64,000 nt of DNA from Sciscionella marina DSM 45152 (lineage in GTDB: Bacteria; Actinomycetota; Actinomycetes; Mycobacteriales; Pseudonocardiaceae): NCBI RefSeq assembly GCF_000379465.1, contig NZ_KB905402.1, positions 1-64,000 on the forward strand, given 5' to 3'. The position numbers and the translations under genes are program-made. Below the pieces are notes generated by a model. It did not search any database. It saw only the letters and a program-made list of their open reading frames with translations, and was not told where the DNA came from. Below, piece after piece: positions 9,103 to 21,393 of this stretch (within the stretch, counting starts at the first letter, position 1; the number at the start of each line of letters is the position of its first letter).

Positions 9103-9507
9103 TCAGAGCCCGAGCAGTCCGGGTTCGGTCGCGAACGCTCCGATCCGCTCAGCGTCCGGAACCAGGCGGCGGGTGCGCAGATCGAGCAACCCCGTGACGC
9201 TGTGCACCGTGGCCAGCCGGGTGCCGTCCGCGCTCAGTTCCTGGTGCACCCGCCCGGTCTTGCCGTGATACGCGAACTCGGTAACCACCTCGATCTCCCC
9301 GCCGCGGATCTCGCGCTCGAAGCGGATGGTCGTCTCCAGGTTCACCGGACCGAGGTGAGCCCCGGCGAGCGCGTCGAGGCAGACTCCGGCGGCCCGTACG
9401 CATTCCCAGCGCGCGTGGTCGGCGTACTCGAGGTATTTCGGGCCGCACACGTGCCCGTTCGTGTCGAAGTCGGCGTTACGCACCTGAATCCGCACGGTGA
9501 ACGTCAT
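9103..9507 (-). CDS. Hotdog-fold acyl-CoA thioesterase
   Basis: A 134-residue single hotdog domain of the 4-hydroxybenzoyl-CoA thioesterase/YbgC type, expected to hydrolyse acyl-CoA esters in the cytosol. The N-terminal strand and catalytic loop NADFDTNGHV (11-20) carry the conserved aspartate. EYADHARWEC (27-36) is the central helix and YHGKTGRVHQEL (80-91) the family strand pair. The acyl substrate cannot be predicted. The start at 9507 lies inside the end of the AraC gene (32-bp overlap), with an alternative ATG at 9516. It is the last gene of a three-gene operon with the AraC regulator and the reductase. Confidence 0.8.
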   Translation of the reverse strand: MTFTVRIQVRNADFDTNGHVCGPKYLEYADHARWECVRAAGVCLDALAGAHLGPVNLETTIRFEREIRGGEIEVVTEFAYHGKTGRVHQELSADGTRLATVHSVTGLLDLRTRRLVPDAERIGAFATEPGLLGL

Positions 9508-10279
9508 ACAGCCCATGCTCACCGGCTCCGCGGCTCCGGTCTTGGATGTTCCGGCCAGCGCGCCGGATCCACGGCCGCCCGGCCAGCTCTCCGGGTCTCG
9601 CCGCGGCGAGCTCGGCGCATTCCCGTGCCAGGTGCGCCTGGTCGGCGTAACCGGCGAGCGCCGCGGCGTCCGCGAGCCGCTCCCCGCGTTCGGTCGCCGC
9701 CAGGAAGGCCTGGAATCGCAGTATCCGGTGCAGCTGCTTCGGTCCCAGCCCGAGCTGCTCGACGCACCTGCGGCGCAGGGTCCGCTCGCTGGTCCCCAGC
9801 CGCGCCGCCGTGGCAGCGGGCCCGACCGTGCCGAGCAGCCGCGCGGCACCGAGGACGAGGGCATCGACGCCGGTCAGCCGCTCGGACACCAGGGCGCACA
9901 GTGTCCCGGCCACATCCTCGGCGGTGGCGAGCCGCCACTCGGCATGGTCGGCGGCAGCGCCCCAGACCTCGCACAGCCGGAGGCTGGCCGGCATCCCGCG
10001 CGGGCTCTCCCCGAGCACGCTGGCCACGAGCCCGGGGCGCAACCGCACTCCGAGATGTATCGCACCGGCGGCGACCGGGAACCGCACCGGGTTCGCGTTC
10101 GGGACGGCCGCATGCAGTTCCGAACCGGTCCACACCAGATCCAGGCAGCCATCGGGCAGCACCCGCAACCTGCGGTCCCAGCCGCCGTTGCCGATCCACA
10201 CGCACCGGACCGGGCCGGGTCCGGCCGGCCGCTCCCGATACCGGCTCGGCCCCGCGACCCGGCGGACGGGAACGCCCAT
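9476..10279 (-). CDS. AraC-family transcriptional regulator
   Basis: A 267-residue regulator. The N-terminal sensor half (about 1-125) has the RERPAGPG...VLPDGCLDLVW pattern seen in AraC proteins with a DUF6597-type domain. Residues about 152-230 form the double helix-turn-helix: AATAARLGTSERTLRRRC is the first, LADAAALAGYADQAHLAREC the second with the conserved GYxDQAHL. The start ATG at 10279 overlaps the reductase stop by one base (TGATG), so it is probably translationally coupled. The C-terminus overlaps the thioesterase start. Ligand and targets are unknown. Confidence 0.85.
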   Translation of the reverse strand: MGVPVRRVAGPSRYRERPAGPGPVRCVWIGNGGWDRRLRVLPDGCLDLVWTGSELHAAVPNANPVRFPVAAGAIHLGVRLRPGLVASVLGESPRGMPASLRLCEVWGAAADHAEWRLATAEDVAGTLCALVSERLTGVDALVLGAARLLGTVGPAATAARLGTSERTLRRRCVEQLGLGPKQLHRILRFQAFLAATERGERLADAAALAGYADQAHLARECAELAAARPGELAGRPWIRRAGRNIQDRSRGAGEHGLYDVHRADSGA

Positions 10280-11271
10280 CAGCCCGCGTTCGAGGAGTGC
10301 CCAGGGAACAGGTGGGCGTCCGGGTCGAGCAGGACGGCGATGTTGTTCACCGCGGTCGCCGCCTCGCCGAATCCGGTTGCGATCAGCTTGACCTTGCCCT
10401 CGTACTGGGCGACGTCCCCGGCCGCGTAGACCCGCTCACGTGCCGTCCGCATCGTCGTGTCCACCTGGACGGCGCGGTGGTCGATCTCCAGTCCCCAGTT
10501 CTCCAGCGGACCGAGGTCGGCGATGAACCCGAGCGCGGCGACAACCGTCTGCGCGGGAAGTACGTGCACCTTGCCCTTGTCCGGCCCGCGTTGCACGGTC
10601 ACCTCGACCTCGTCGAGTGCCGCGTTTCCGCGCAGCGCGGTCACCTCTCCGTCGGTGATGATCGGCACACCGAGCTCGGACACCTGGCGGACCGTCGCGG
10701 GAAGGGCGCGGAACTTGGCACGGCGGTGCACGAGCGTCACACTCGCCGCGATGGGGTGCATGGCCAGTGCCCAGTCCAGCGCCGAATCCCCGCCACCGAC
10801 GATCACCACGTCCTTGTCCGTGTGCTCGTCCAGCTTCGGCACGAAGTGCACCATTCCGTTGCCCAGCCAGCCATCCCCGGCCGGGAGCGGGCGCGGGCGA
10901 AACTCGCCGATCCCCGCGGTCAGCAGCACCGCGCGCGCACTGATCACGCTCCCGTCGTCCAGCGTGACCAGCAGGGCCTGATCGGTATCGGTGAGTTCGC
11001 GCGCCTGCCTGCCCAGCAGGTAGCGCGGTTTGGCCTGGTCGGCCTGCTCCACAAGGGATTCCACGAGATCGCGCCCGCGCACCGAGGGAAACCCGGCGAC
11101 ATCGAAGATCTGCTTCTCCGGGTACATGGCGGTGACCTGGCCACCCGGCTCGGGGAGCGCATCGACGATCGCGGTGCTCAGTTCGCGGAATCCCGCATAG
11201 TAGGCGGCGAACAAGCCGGTCGGCCCGGCTCCGATGATCAACAAGTCGACTTCTGAGTCCGGTTGGGACAT
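10279..11271 (-). CDS. Ferredoxin/flavodoxin-NADP+ reductase, thioredoxin reductase-like type
   Basis: A 330-residue FAD- and NAD(P)H-binding flavoprotein. [14 protein letters not shown] (14-27) binds FAD and [11 protein letters not shown] (158-168) binds NAD(P)[23 protein letters not shown] (about 41-62) and [17 protein letters not shown] near the C-terminus are typical. The CxxC of thioredoxin reductase is absent, which points to the ferredoxin-NADP+ reductase subgroup. The electron acceptor may be a ferredoxin, possibly one serving a P450, though no ferredoxin gene is in the window. The ATG at 11271 is divergent from fumC; it heads the operon with AraC and the thioesterase. Confidence 0.9.
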   Translation of the reverse strand: MSQPDSEVDLLIIGAGPTGLFAAYYAGFRELSTAIVDALPEPGGQVTAMYPEKQIFDVAGFPSVRGRDLVESLVEQADQAKPRYLLGRQARELTDTDQALLVTLDDGSVISARAVLLTAGIGEFRPRPLPAGDGWLGNGMVHFVPKLDEHTDKDVVIVGGGDSALDWALAMHPIAASVTLVHRRAKFRALPATVRQVSELGVPIITDGEVTALRGNAALDEVEVTVQRGPDKGKVHVLPAQTVVAALGFIADLGPLENWGLEIDHRAVQVDTTMRTARERVYAAGDVAQYEGKVKLIATGFGEAATAVNNIAVLLDPDAHLFPGHSSNAG

Positions 11272-11374
11272 GACACGGCCTCGTTTCACGGTGCAGGTGG
11301 TGGACTGCGAGACCGACATTACGCGTGTGGTAGGCAACGGTTCGAGTGCTCGATCGGAGTGCAAGACTGTCGCC

Positions 11375-12766
11375 ATGGCTGAATACCGCATCGAGCACGA
11401 CACGATGGGCGAGGTCAGGGTGCCCGCCGACGCCCTGTACCGCGCGCAGACCCAGCGTGCCGTGGAGAACTTCCCCATCTCCGGACACGGCCTCGAGCGC
11501 AAGCAGATCCGCGCGCTCGGCCTGCTCAAGGGCGCCGCCGCACGAGTGAACCAGCGGCTCGGCGTACTCGAGGCCGAGGTCGCCGGGGCGATCGCCGAGG
11601 CCGCGGACGAAGTGGCCGAGGGCCGTCACGATGAGCACTTCCCGGTCGACGTGTTCCAGACCGGATCCGGCACCTCCTCGAACATGAACGCCAACGAGGT
11701 GATCGCGACCCTGGCGACCACCAGGCTCGGCCGGGATGTGCACCCGAACGACGCGGTGAACGCCTCGCAGTCGTCCAACGACACCTTCCCGACCTCCGTG
11801 CACCTCGCCGCTACCGAGGCACTGGTCGCCGACCTGATTCCCGCGCTCGAGCACCTCGCCGCGGTGATCGAGGGGCGCGCCACCGAGTGGGCCGATGTGG
11901 TCAAGTCCGGCCGCACGCACCTCATGGACGCCGTGCCGATCACGCTCGGTCAGGAAGCGGGCGGCTGGGCCGCGCAGGTGCGCTATTCGATCGAGCGCAT
12001 CAGCGGCACGCTGGCCCGGGTCGGTGAGCTCCCCATCGGCGGCACCGCGGTGGGCACCGGGCTGAACACCCCGGAAGGGTTCGGCGGCAAGGTCGCCGAG
12101 GAACTCGCCACCGCGACCGGACTTCCGGTGACCGAGGCGCGCGATCACATGGAAGCGCAGGCGAGCAGGGACGGGCTCGTGGAAGCCTCCGGAGCGATGC
12201 GCGCGACCGCGGTCTCGCTGTTCAAGATCGCCAACGATGTGCGCTGGCTCGGGTCCGGCCCGCGTACCGGGCTTGCCGAGCTCGCACTCCCGGATCTGCA
12301 GCCGGGCTCCTCGATCATGCCCGGCAAGGTCAACCCGGTGATCTGTGAGGCCACGATGATGGTCGCCTCCCAGGTGATCGGCAACGACTCGGCCGTCGGA
12401 TTCGCGGGTGCGCAGGGCAATTTCGAGCTGAACGTGATGATCCCGGTCATGGCGCGCAACGTGCTCGAGTCGGCCCGGCTGCTGGCGAACACCGCGGTGC
12501 TGCTGGCCGACAAGGTGTTCGCCGGTGCGCAGCCGGACGCCGAGCGGGCCCGCGAGTACGCGGAGTCCTCCCCCTCGATCGTCACCCCGCTCAACCGGTA
12601 CATCGGTTACGAGGAGGCAGCAGCGATCGCGAAGCAGGCGCTCAAGGAACGCAAGACGATCCGCCAGGTCGTCATCGAGCGTGGACACCTCGAGTCGGGC
12701 AAACTGACCGAGGCGCAGCTCGACGAGGCACTTGACGTGCTGCGCATGGCGGGCGGCGGGCACTAG
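11375..12766 (+). CDS. fumC: Class II fumarate hydratase
   Basis: A 463-residue, iron-independent fumarase of the tricarboxylic acid cycle, interconverting fumarate and L-malate as a homotetramer. Family motifs are complete: [14 protein letters not shown] (96-109), [12 protein letters not shown] (129-140), SGRTHLMDA (178-186) and the flexible loop [11 protein letters not shown] (311-321) with the catalytic serine. Length matches the family. The ATG at 11375 starts [12 protein letters not shown]; the longer open frame from 11234 is non-homologous and runs into the divergent reductase. It is the Rv1098c counterpart. The ribosome binding site is weak. Confidence 0.97.
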   Translation: MAEYRIEHDTMGEVRVPADALYRAQTQRAVENFPISGHGLERKQIRALGLLKGAAARVNQRLGVLEAEVAGAIAEAADEVAEGRHDEHFPVDVFQTGSGTSSNMNANEVIATLATTRLGRDVHPNDAVNASQSSNDTFPTSVHLAATEALVADLIPALEHLAAVIEGRATEWADVVKSGRTHLMDAVPITLGQEAGGWAAQVRYSIERISGTLARVGELPIGGTAVGTGLNTPEGFGGKVAEELATATGLPVTEARDHMEAQASRDGLVEASGAMRATAVSLFKIANDVRWLGSGPRTGLAELALPDLQPGSSIMPGKVNPVICEATMMVASQVIGNDSAVGFAGAQGNFELNVMIPVMARNVLESARLLANTAVLLADKVFAGAQPDAERAREYAESSPSIVTPLNRYIGYEEAAAIAKQALKERKTIRQVVIERGHLESGKLTEAQLDEALDVLRMAGGGH

Positions 12767-12790
12767 GACGAACCACGTCAGGAGGTACGC

Positions 12791-13768
12791 ATGCGCACGA
12801 TCCGACTCGGCCGGTCGGAGCTGAACGTCTCCAGGATCGCCTTCGGCACCTGGCAGATCGGCGGTGACTGGGGCTCGTTCGAAATCGAGACGGTCAAACA
12901 GGCCATCCGGTACGCACGCGAGGCGGGCATCAACTTCTTCGACACCGCACAGGCCTACGGGTTCGGTGCCTCGGAGCGGTTGCTCGGCGAGGCGCTGCGC
13001 GAGGAACTGCGCGGCAATCGGGATGAGCTGGTGATCGCCACCAAGGGCGGCATTCTTCCCGGAGCCGAGCGCAGCAGGCTCGCCACCCGGGCGAACCTGC
13101 GGGACGGCGTGGAGCAGAGCCTGCGCGCCCTCGGTGTCGAGCACATCGACCTCTACCAGGTGCACTGGCCGGATCCGGACACGCCTGCCGAGGAGACCGC
13201 GAGCGCGCTGCAGGAGCTCGTGGCCGAAGGCAAGATCCGGCACGCCGGGGTCTCGAACTACGACGCCGGACAGCTCGCGGCCTTCGACGCGGTACGGCCG
13301 GTGGAAACCCTGCAACCGCCGTATCACCTGCTGCGCAGGGAGATCGAAGGTTCCGCGCTGCCGTACGCCCGCGAACACGACATCGGGGTGCTCGTCTACA
13401 GCCCGCTCGGCAGTGGCCTGCTCACCGGCTCGTGGACCGCCGAGATCAGCTTCGCCGATGACGACTGGCGGGCCAAGGCGAGCGCGTTCACCGGGGACGC
13501 GCTGCGGCGCAACCTCGAGGTCGTCGAACGGCTCAAGGAGTTCGGCGCCGCGCGTGGCCTCTCGGTGGCTCAGGTGGCGCTCGCCTGGGTGCTCGCCAAG
13601 GACGGCGTGCACGTTGCCATCGTCGGATCGCGGCGCAGGGAGAGCATTGCCGACAGCGCCGCAGCAGCCGAGGTCGAGCTCTCGGCCGCGGACATCACCG
13701 AGATCGAGCGCATCGCGGCGGATGGTGTACAGATCGAACAGCAGGCCACCCCGGAGGGCATCCTCTGA
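12791..13768 (+). CDS. Aldo/keto reductase
   Basis: A 325-residue NADPH-dependent (beta/alpha)8 oxidoreductase. The catalytic tetrad is recognisable: D51 (FFDTAQAYG), Y56, K85 (IATKGG) and the histidine in LYQVHWPDPDTP (about 115-126). The cofactor-binding end has VAIVGSRRRESI. It resembles the YhdN/general stress AKR subgroup rather than a sugar-specific one; the substrate is unknown. GGAGG lies 8 nt before the ATG. It starts 24 nt after fumC and may be co-transcribed; a strong terminator follows. Confidence 0.88.
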   Translation: MRTIRLGRSELNVSRIAFGTWQIGGDWGSFEIETVKQAIRYAREAGINFFDTAQAYGFGASERLLGEALREELRGNRDELVIATKGGILPGAERSRLATRANLRDGVEQSLRALGVEHIDLYQVHWPDPDTPAEETASALQELVAEGKIRHAGVSNYDAGQLAAFDAVRPVETLQPPYHLLRREIEGSALPYAREHDIGVLVYSPLGSGLLTGSWTAEISFADDDWRAKASAFTGDALRRNLEVVERLKEFGAARGLSVAQVALAWVLAKDGVHVAIVGSRRRESIADSAAAAEVELSAADITEIERIAADGVQIEQQATPEGIL

Positions 13769-13796
13769 AGGTCCCACCCACATCTGTTCCCCAGGC

Positions 13797-13836
13797 GGTG
13801 GAGCGCTCCGTGTCACGGAGCGCTCCACCGTTTTCT
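13797..13836 (+). terminator. Intrinsic terminator after the aldo/keto reductase
   Basis: Complementary arms GGTGGAGCGCTCCGTG (13797-13812) and 13814-13829 form a stem of about 14 bp with a tight loop. The T-rich tail GTTTTCTCTGTT follows. It is one of the clearest classical terminators in the window. Confidence 0.9.
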
Positions 13837-13944
13837 CTGTTGCCCCACAGGTCTTCTCGCGCATATCGCTCCCCAGCGGTTCGTCTCCGGCACCCGGCCT
13901 GAGTCGAGAATAGGGCGCGGTTTCCGGGGATCGCACGGCGAAAA

Positions 13945-13970
13945 GCGCGTGAATGGTGCCATTCACGCGC
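13945..13970. repeat. 26-bp perfect palindrome upstream of the ligase gene
   Basis: Two 12-bp arms, GCGCGTGAATGG at 13945-13956 and its complement at 13959-13970, are separated by TG. No T-tract follows, so it is less likely to be a terminator. It lies between the terminator and the ligase start and could be an operator or a dispersed palindromic element. Confidence 0.7.
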
Positions 13971-14013
13971 TCGTGCCCGGGCATCTGTCGGTGTACCGGT
14001 TCACAATGGCGTT

Positions 14014-15510
14014 GTGTTGTTCATCGATGTCGTCACCGCGTCCGCCACGATCGCGGCCACCAGGTCCCGGCGGGCCAAGATCGCCACACTGGCGGAGCTG
14101 CTGCGCGCCGCGGCCCCGGAGGAGATCGCCGTCGTCACGGCGATACTCGCGGGCACGCCGGTGCAGGGGCGGATCGGCATCGGCTGGCGCACCCTCGCCG
14201 ACAATCGGACCGCCCCGGTGGCCGCGCCGGGGATCACGGTTCTCGAGATCGACGCGGGGATCAGCGAGCTCGCCGGGCTGAGCGGTTCCGGGTCCGCCGC
14301 CCGGCGCAGGGAGGTGCTCGGGAAACTGTTCGGCCGGTGTACCGAAGCCGAGCAGGAGCTGCTGTTCCGGCTGCTCACCGGCGAACTGCGGCACGGAGCG
14401 CTCGAAGGGATCATGACCGAGGCGATCGCGGCGGCCGCCGAACTACCCGCCGAGGACGTGCGCAGGGCCTTCATGCTGTGCGGTCACCTGGCCGAGACCG
14501 CCCGCGCGGCACTGGGCGGCGGCGCACCGGCACTCGCCGCGTTCGGGATCGAGCTCGGCCGCCCGGTGCGCCCGATGCTCGCCTCCCCGGGCACCGGTAT
14601 CGAAGAGGCGATCCAGGAACTCGGCGCGGTCAGCATCGAGTACAAGCTCGACGGCGCACGGATCCAGGTACACAAGGACGGCTCGGATGTCGCCGTGTTC
14701 ACCAGGACACTACGGGAGATCACCGCATCCGTGCCCGAACTCGTCGCCCTGGTCCGCGATCTTCCGGGAAACCGGTTCATCCTCGACGGGGAATCGCTCA
14801 CGCTCACCGAGGAGGGCAAACCGCGGCCGTTCCAGGAGACGATGAGCCGCTTCGGAGCCGAATCCGAACGGGATGTGTTGCTGCGCCCGTACTTCTTCGA
14901 CGTACTGCACCACGATGGCACCGATCTGCTCGACGAGCCGCTCCGGCAACGTCAGTCCGTGCTGCGTGAACTGGCGCCCGGGGACGTCATCACCGGAAGC
15001 ACCGACCCGGCTGCGGCCACCCGGGTGTTCGACGACGCGCTCGCCGCGGGGCACGAGGGCATCGTGATCAAATCGCTGGACTCGGTGTACGCGGCCGGTC
15101 GCCGAGGGGCGAGCTGGCGCAAGATCAAACCGGTGCACACGCTCGATCTGATCGTGCTCGCCGCTGAATGGGGGCACGGTCGCCGCACCGGCACCCTGTC
15201 CAATCTGCACCTCGGCGCTCGCAACCCGGACGGCGGCGAACCGATCATGGTCGGCAAGACCTTCAAGGGGCTCACCGACGAACTACTCGCCTGGCAAACC
15301 CAGGCGCTGCAAGAGATCCAGCGCTCCACCGACGGCTGGACGGTGACCGTCGCCCCCGAGCTCGTGGTGGAGATCGCGCTCGATGGAGCGCAACGCAGCA
15401 CGCGCTACCCTGGTGGGCTGGCGCTGCGATTCGCCCGTGTCGTGCGCTATCGGCCGGACAAGACACCAGGTGAGGCCGACACCATCGACGCAGTACGTGC
15501 CCTGCGCTGA
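14014..15510 (+). CDS. ligB: ATP-dependent DNA ligase (LigB type)
   Basis: A 498-residue accessory ATP-dependent ligase. Residues about 1-200 form the N-terminal DNA-binding domain. The adenylation domain has motif I EYKLDGAR with the nucleotidyl lysine K211, then FILDGESLTL and LRPYFFDVLHHDG, followed by GHEGIVIKSLDS and ASWRKIKP (motifs IV-V). The C-terminal OB fold holds GRRTGTLSNLHLGARNPDGG. Domain order matches M. tuberculosis LigB (Rv3062), which seals nicks but is not essential beside the NAD-dependent LigA. The start is GTG at 14014, 6 nt after CACAAT, so it may be leaderless. Its length is typical. Confidence 0.93.
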   Translation: MLFIDVVTASATIAATRSRRAKIATLAELLRAAAPEEIAVVTAILAGTPVQGRIGIGWRTLADNRTAPVAAPGITVLEIDAGISELAGLSGSGSAARRREVLGKLFGRCTEAEQELLFRLLTGELRHGALEGIMTEAIAAAAELPAEDVRRAFMLCGHLAETARAALGGGAPALAAFGIELGRPVRPMLASPGTGIEEAIQELGAVSIEYKLDGARIQVHKDGSDVAVFTRTLREITASVPELVALVRDLPGNRFILDGESLTLTEEGKPRPFQETMSRFGAESERDVLLRPYFFDVLHHDGTDLLDEPLRQRQSVLRELAPGDVITGSTDPAAATRVFDDALAAGHEGIVIKSLDSVYAAGRRGASWRKIKPVHTLDLIVLAAEWGHGRRTGTLSNLHLGARNPDGGEPIMVGKTFKGLTDELLAWQTQALQEIQRSTDGWTVTVAPELVVEIALDGAQRSTRYPGGLALRFARVVRYRPDKTPGEADTIDAVRALR

Positions 15511-15564
15511 CCTGGCATTCCACTCCCTCTTGCCACCGCCCCAGGGAAGGCGTAGCTTCGGTCG

Positions 15565-15588
15565 TGACCAGATGAACGAATTTGGTCA
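15565..15588. promoter_or_regulatory. Candidate TetR operator
   Basis: An imperfect 24-bp inverted repeat has outer half-sites TGACCA and TGGTCA and inner matched AT pairs. It ends 18 nt before the TetR start, in the region expected to hold the promoter of the TetR-P450 pair. Confidence 0.5.
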
Positions 15589-15606
15589 TACAGTCAGAAA
15601 GCGGGA

Positions 15607-16311
15607 ATGGACACCGAGATGAACGCCAAGAGAGCCCGCGCCGATCAGATACTCGACGCCGCGGCCGAACTGCTCGTCACCGTGGGACATCGCAAGGTGA
15701 CCATCGATGAGGTGGCCGAACGGGCGAACGTCGGTAAGGGCACCGTGTACCTGCACTGGCGCAGCCGCGACGAACTCCTGCTGGCCACGCTCGCGCGCGA
15801 AGGCGCCACGCTGATGGACGAGATCGTCGCGGCGGGACGAACCGATCCGGCGACCTTCCTGCCGCACCGGTTCTTCCGGCTGATCCTGCGCAGGGTACTC
15901 GACCGTCCACTGCTGCACGGCATATACACAATGGACAGTCAGGTACTCGGGAAGCTGTCCAGCACCGCGAGCGGAACGAACATCCGGAATATCAAGATCC
16001 TCACATTCGATGAGTACTTTGGTCTGCTCTCGGACAACGGGATCCTCCGTGCCGATCTGTCGGTCACCGCCATCACCTACGGCGTCACCGGAATACTCCT
16101 CGGATACGTGACCATCGATCCGATGCTCCCCGAGGAATGGGAGCTGACACCGGACGACAAGACCGACATCCTCGCCGAATCGATCCGCTCCGCATACGAA
16201 AACGAGCAGCCGGATCATGGGGCCCTTGCCGCTCTCGCGCCGAAACTACTCGTCCAGTTCGACGAGCTCGCCTCGTCCTACCGGGAATTCGTATACCAAA
16301 AGGCCAATTGA
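15607..16311 (+). CDS. TetR-family transcriptional regulator
   Basis: A 234-residue repressor-like protein. Residues about 12-58 form the TetR helix-turn-helix (DQILDAAAELLVTVG, then VTIDEVAERANVGKGTVYLHWRSRDEL). The C-terminal domain (60-234) is a ligand-binding helical bundle without recognisable specificity. The ATG at 15607 is used; M5 at 15619 is an alternative. The P450 starts 12 bp downstream, so the two are likely one transcript under autoregulation through the 15565-15588 inverted repeat. The P450 substrate may be related to the inducer. Confidence 0.88.
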   Translation: MDTEMNAKRARADQILDAAAELLVTVGHRKVTIDEVAERANVGKGTVYLHWRSRDELLLATLAREGATLMDEIVAAGRTDPATFLPHRFFRLILRRVLDRPLLHGIYTMDSQVLGKLSSTASGTNIRNIKILTFDEYFGLLSDNGILRADLSVTAITYGVTGILLGYVTIDPMLPEEWELTPDDKTDILAESIRSAYENEQPDHGALAALAPKLLVQFDELASSYREFVYQKAN

Positions 16312-16323
16312 GAAAGGCCCGAA

Positions 16324-18934
<2,611 letters not shown>

Positions 18935-18938
18935 CCCC

Positions 18939-19704
18939 TCACCCCGGGTGAAAGGCCAGGAGCACCTCGGCGATGGCTTCCGGATCGGCGACGTGTCCCT
19001 GACCGGCGAATGTCCTGTGCCTGGAGTGCGGGACGCTGCCGGCGATCGCGTCGGCGGCCGGGCCGAAGAACCCCGCGCCGAGTTCCCCATCGAGCACCAG
19101 GACCGGTCGGCTGATCGTGGCAAGCCGTTCGGTGGCGGGCGCCCCGGTGCCGAGACAGGTCACGTCGTAGACGAGCGTCGGGGCCAGTTCGAGCAGGCCC
19201 GGCCACATCGGGGTGTGCCGCGCCGCCTCGATCTGGTCCTCGGGTGAGCCCCAGTTCCGCATGGCGTGGACGAGCGCGCCTTCGGAGTCCCCGCTCTCGA
19301 CCAGGGCGCGCAGCCGTTCGGCAAAGGCGTGCTGGTGGCGGGGCGCTCCCCCGGTCATGTCGTACGGCACCTCGTACACCGAGAGCGTGCTGACCGGAAG
19401 CCCCGCGGCCACCGCCTCGAGTGCGAGCGCACCGCCTGAGGAGACGCCGGGCAGGTGCGCGCTCCCACCCGCCTCGGACACCAGCGCGGGCAGGTCCTCG
19501 ACCTCCCTGGCGAGGGCGTAGGGCGCGGTGTCCCCGCTCCCCCACGGCCCCGGCGCGCGTAGTTGAACACGGTGCACGAGCGCGCCGGTTCCTCAGCGAG
19601 CGGCACGTTCTCGGATCCGTCGTCCAGTGCCCGCCGACCAGGATCACAGCCGGACCCGAGACGGTGCGCACACAGCTGATCCGGGTGCCGTCCTTCGAGA
19701 TCAC
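18939..19704 (-). pseudogene. Alpha/beta hydrolase, broken by two frameshifts
   Basis: Three minus-strand frames together encode one alpha/beta hydrolase. Frame one, from GTG at 19704, gives ISKDGTRISCVRTVSGPAVILVGG. After about 19630 the homologous frame continues with ENVPLAEEPARSCTVFNYARRGRG. After about 19540 the third frame gives GDTAPYALAREVEDLPAL and runs to the stop at 18939. It includes the nucleophile elbow GVSSGG and the terminal AGQGH with the catalytic histidine. Each shift looks like the loss of one base in a G-run on the coding strand. Either the gene is inactive or these are homopolymer sequencing errors; an intact gene would give about 255 residues. Confidence 0.75.
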
Positions 19705-19768
19705 CGTTGCCCTATCGATCCATCCCCCGTCCGGTCCCCGCGGCGCCGCGGGGACCGGACGGCGATGA

Positions 19769-21091
19769 TCAGGGCGCGTCGTGCTCGAGCATCTCGGTCA
19801 CCAGCGCGGCGACCGGGGAACGCTCCGAGCGGGTCAGCGTGATGTGAGCGAACAGCGGATGCCCCTTGAGCTTCTCGATCACCGCGGCCACCCCGTCGTG
19901 CCTGCCGACGCGCAGGTTGTCCCGCTGTGCCACATCGTGGGTGAGCACCACCCGCGATCCGGTTCCCAGCCGGGAAAGCACGGTGAGCAGCACATTGCGC
20001 TCCAGCGACTGGGCCTCGTCCACGATCACGAACGCGTCGTGCAGCGAACGGCCGCGGATGTGGGTCAGCGGGAGCACCTCGAGCATGCCGCGGTCGATGA
20101 CCTCGTCGACCACGTTCTGGCTGACGAGCGCGCCGAGCGTGTCGAAGACCGCCTGTGCCCAGGGAGCCATCTTCTCGTTCTCCGCGCCGGGCAGATACCC
20201 GAGATCCTGGCCACCGACCGCGTACATCGGGCGGAACACGACCACCTTGCGATGCTTGCCCCGCTCGAGTACCGCCTCGAGACCGGCGCAGAGGGCGAGT
20301 GCGGACTTCCCGGTGCCTGCCCTGCCGCCGAGCGAGATGATGCCGACCTCGTCATCGAGCAACAGGTCGAGCGCGATGCGCTGCTCCGCGGACCGCCCGT
20401 GCAGGCCGAACGCCTCCCGGTCGCCGCGCACCAACCGCACCTGCTTGTCCGCGGTCACCCTGCCGAGTGCGCTCGAGGTGCCCGCGAGCAGCCGCACGCC
20501 CGTGTGGCACGGCAACTCGATCGCGTCCTCGAGGTCCACATTCCCCTCGGCGAAGAGGTCGTCGACGTCCTGCGGGGACACCTCCAGATCGGTCATCCCG
20601 GTCCAGCCCGAGGAGATCACGTCCTGTGCGTGGTACGCATCGGCGGACAACCCGACGGCGGCCGCCTTCACCCGGAGCGGGACATCCTTGGTGACCAGGG
20701 TGACCTCGGTGCCTTCCGCCGCGAGGTTCAGCGCGCAGGCGAGAATCCTCGTGTCATTGCCGTCGGTGCGAAAACCCGGCGGCAACACGGTCGGATCGGA
20801 ATGATTGAGCTCCACCTGGACAGTGCCGTCCTCGTCGCCGATCGGCACCGGCGTGTCGAGGCGCCCGTAGCGCACACGCAGGTCGTCGAGCAGGCGTAGG
20901 GCCTCGCGTGCGAACCACCCCAGTTCCGGGTGGTGTCGCTTGGCCTCCAGCTCACCGATCACCACGAGCGGGAGCACGACAGCGTGTTCGGCGAACCGCT
21001 GCGGCGCCCACGGATCGGAAAGCAATACCGAGGTGTCCAGCACGTACATGTGCCGGGGCACAGGGGTTTCGGAAGCGTGCGGAGCAGTCAC
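19769..21091 (-). CDS. phoH2: PIN-domain/PhoH ATPase fusion (PhoH2 type)
   Basis: A 440-residue fusion. Residues about 14-150 form a PIN RNase domain with acidic residues D19, E47, D114 and D136. Residues about 215-440 form the PhoH ATPase with Walker A GGRAGTGK (255-262) and Walker [12 protein letters not shown], and [12 protein letters not shown] near the end. In mycobacteria the same fusion (Rv1095) has been reported to unwind and cleave RNA in a sequence-specific way. The start is GTG at 21091, with GGGAGAG just upstream; an in-frame start at 21178 would add 29 basic residues without homology. It is a single gene. Confidence 0.92.
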   Translation of the reverse strand: MTAPHASETPVPRHMYVLDTSVLLSDPWAPQRFAEHAVVLPLVVIGELEAKRHHPELGWFAREALRLLDDLRVRYGRLDTPVPIGDEDGTVQVELNHSDPTVLPPGFRTDGNDTRILACALNLAAEGTEVTLVTKDVPLRVKAAAVGLSADAYHAQDVISSGWTGMTDLEVSPQDVDDLFAEGNVDLEDAIELPCHTGVRLLAGTSSALGRVTADKQVRLVRGDREAFGLHGRSAEQRIALDLLLDDEVGIISLGGRAGTGKSALALCAGLEAVLERGKHRKVVVFRPMYAVGGQDLGYLPGAENEKMAPWAQAVFDTLGALVSQNVVDEVIDRGMLEVLPLTHIRGRSLHDAFVIVDEAQSLERNVLLTVLSRLGTGSRVVLTHDVAQRDNLRVGRHDGVAAVIEKLKGHPLFAHITLTRSERSPVAALVTEMLEHDAP

Positions 21092-21393
21092 GAGCTCTCC
21101 CTTGCGAACGCGGCACCACGTCCGCTGATCGTTGGGGCGAGGCAGGCTCCGCAAGTCCGGGCGTCCCATCGAGGACACCCGGCCAGAGAGCCGGTGCCGG
21201 CCCCCTCGCGCTCGCTTGCACGTTTGCGGGCCTCCCGGCGAACCGATCTGGGCATCGATCCGTCACCCGCAAGCTACCCGTGATACGGGCCGTTCGGTAC
21301 GTGCCACACAGGTGATTTCCCAATTCGTCATGTTCGGCTGCACTGTGTGTAACCTGACACGCGGAATTACCCTGGGTCACGCCCCGGAAAAGC
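21092..21393. other. Gene-free stretch upstream of phoH2
   Basis: These 302 bp lie between the phoH2 start and the prenyl synthase stop, both on the minus strand, so they should hold the phoH2 promoter and leader. I see no terminator-like hairpin and no coding signal. A loose match to a CRP/GlxR site, TGTG-N8-CACG, lies at 21346-21361, with one mismatch to TGTG-N8-CACA. Confidence 0.4.

Noticed and set aside
9094-11256. 720-codon open frame on the plus strand
   Set aside because: It is antisense to the reductase, AraC and thioesterase genes and rich in Arg, Pro and Gly.
9306-11271. Thioredoxin reductase for the 330-residue flavoprotein
   Set aside because: The redox CxxC between the two nucleotide motifs is absent, so the ferredoxin-NADP+ reductase type fits better.
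10436-13984. 1182-codon open frame on the minus strand
   Set aside because: It is antisense to fumC and the aldo/keto reductase and out of frame with the ferredoxin reductase. It contains no domain.
21346-21361. CRP/GlxR binding site upstream of phoH2
   Set aside because: TGTG-N8-CACG has one mismatch to the consensus arms and lacks the inner A/T matches. Chance matches of this quality are common.
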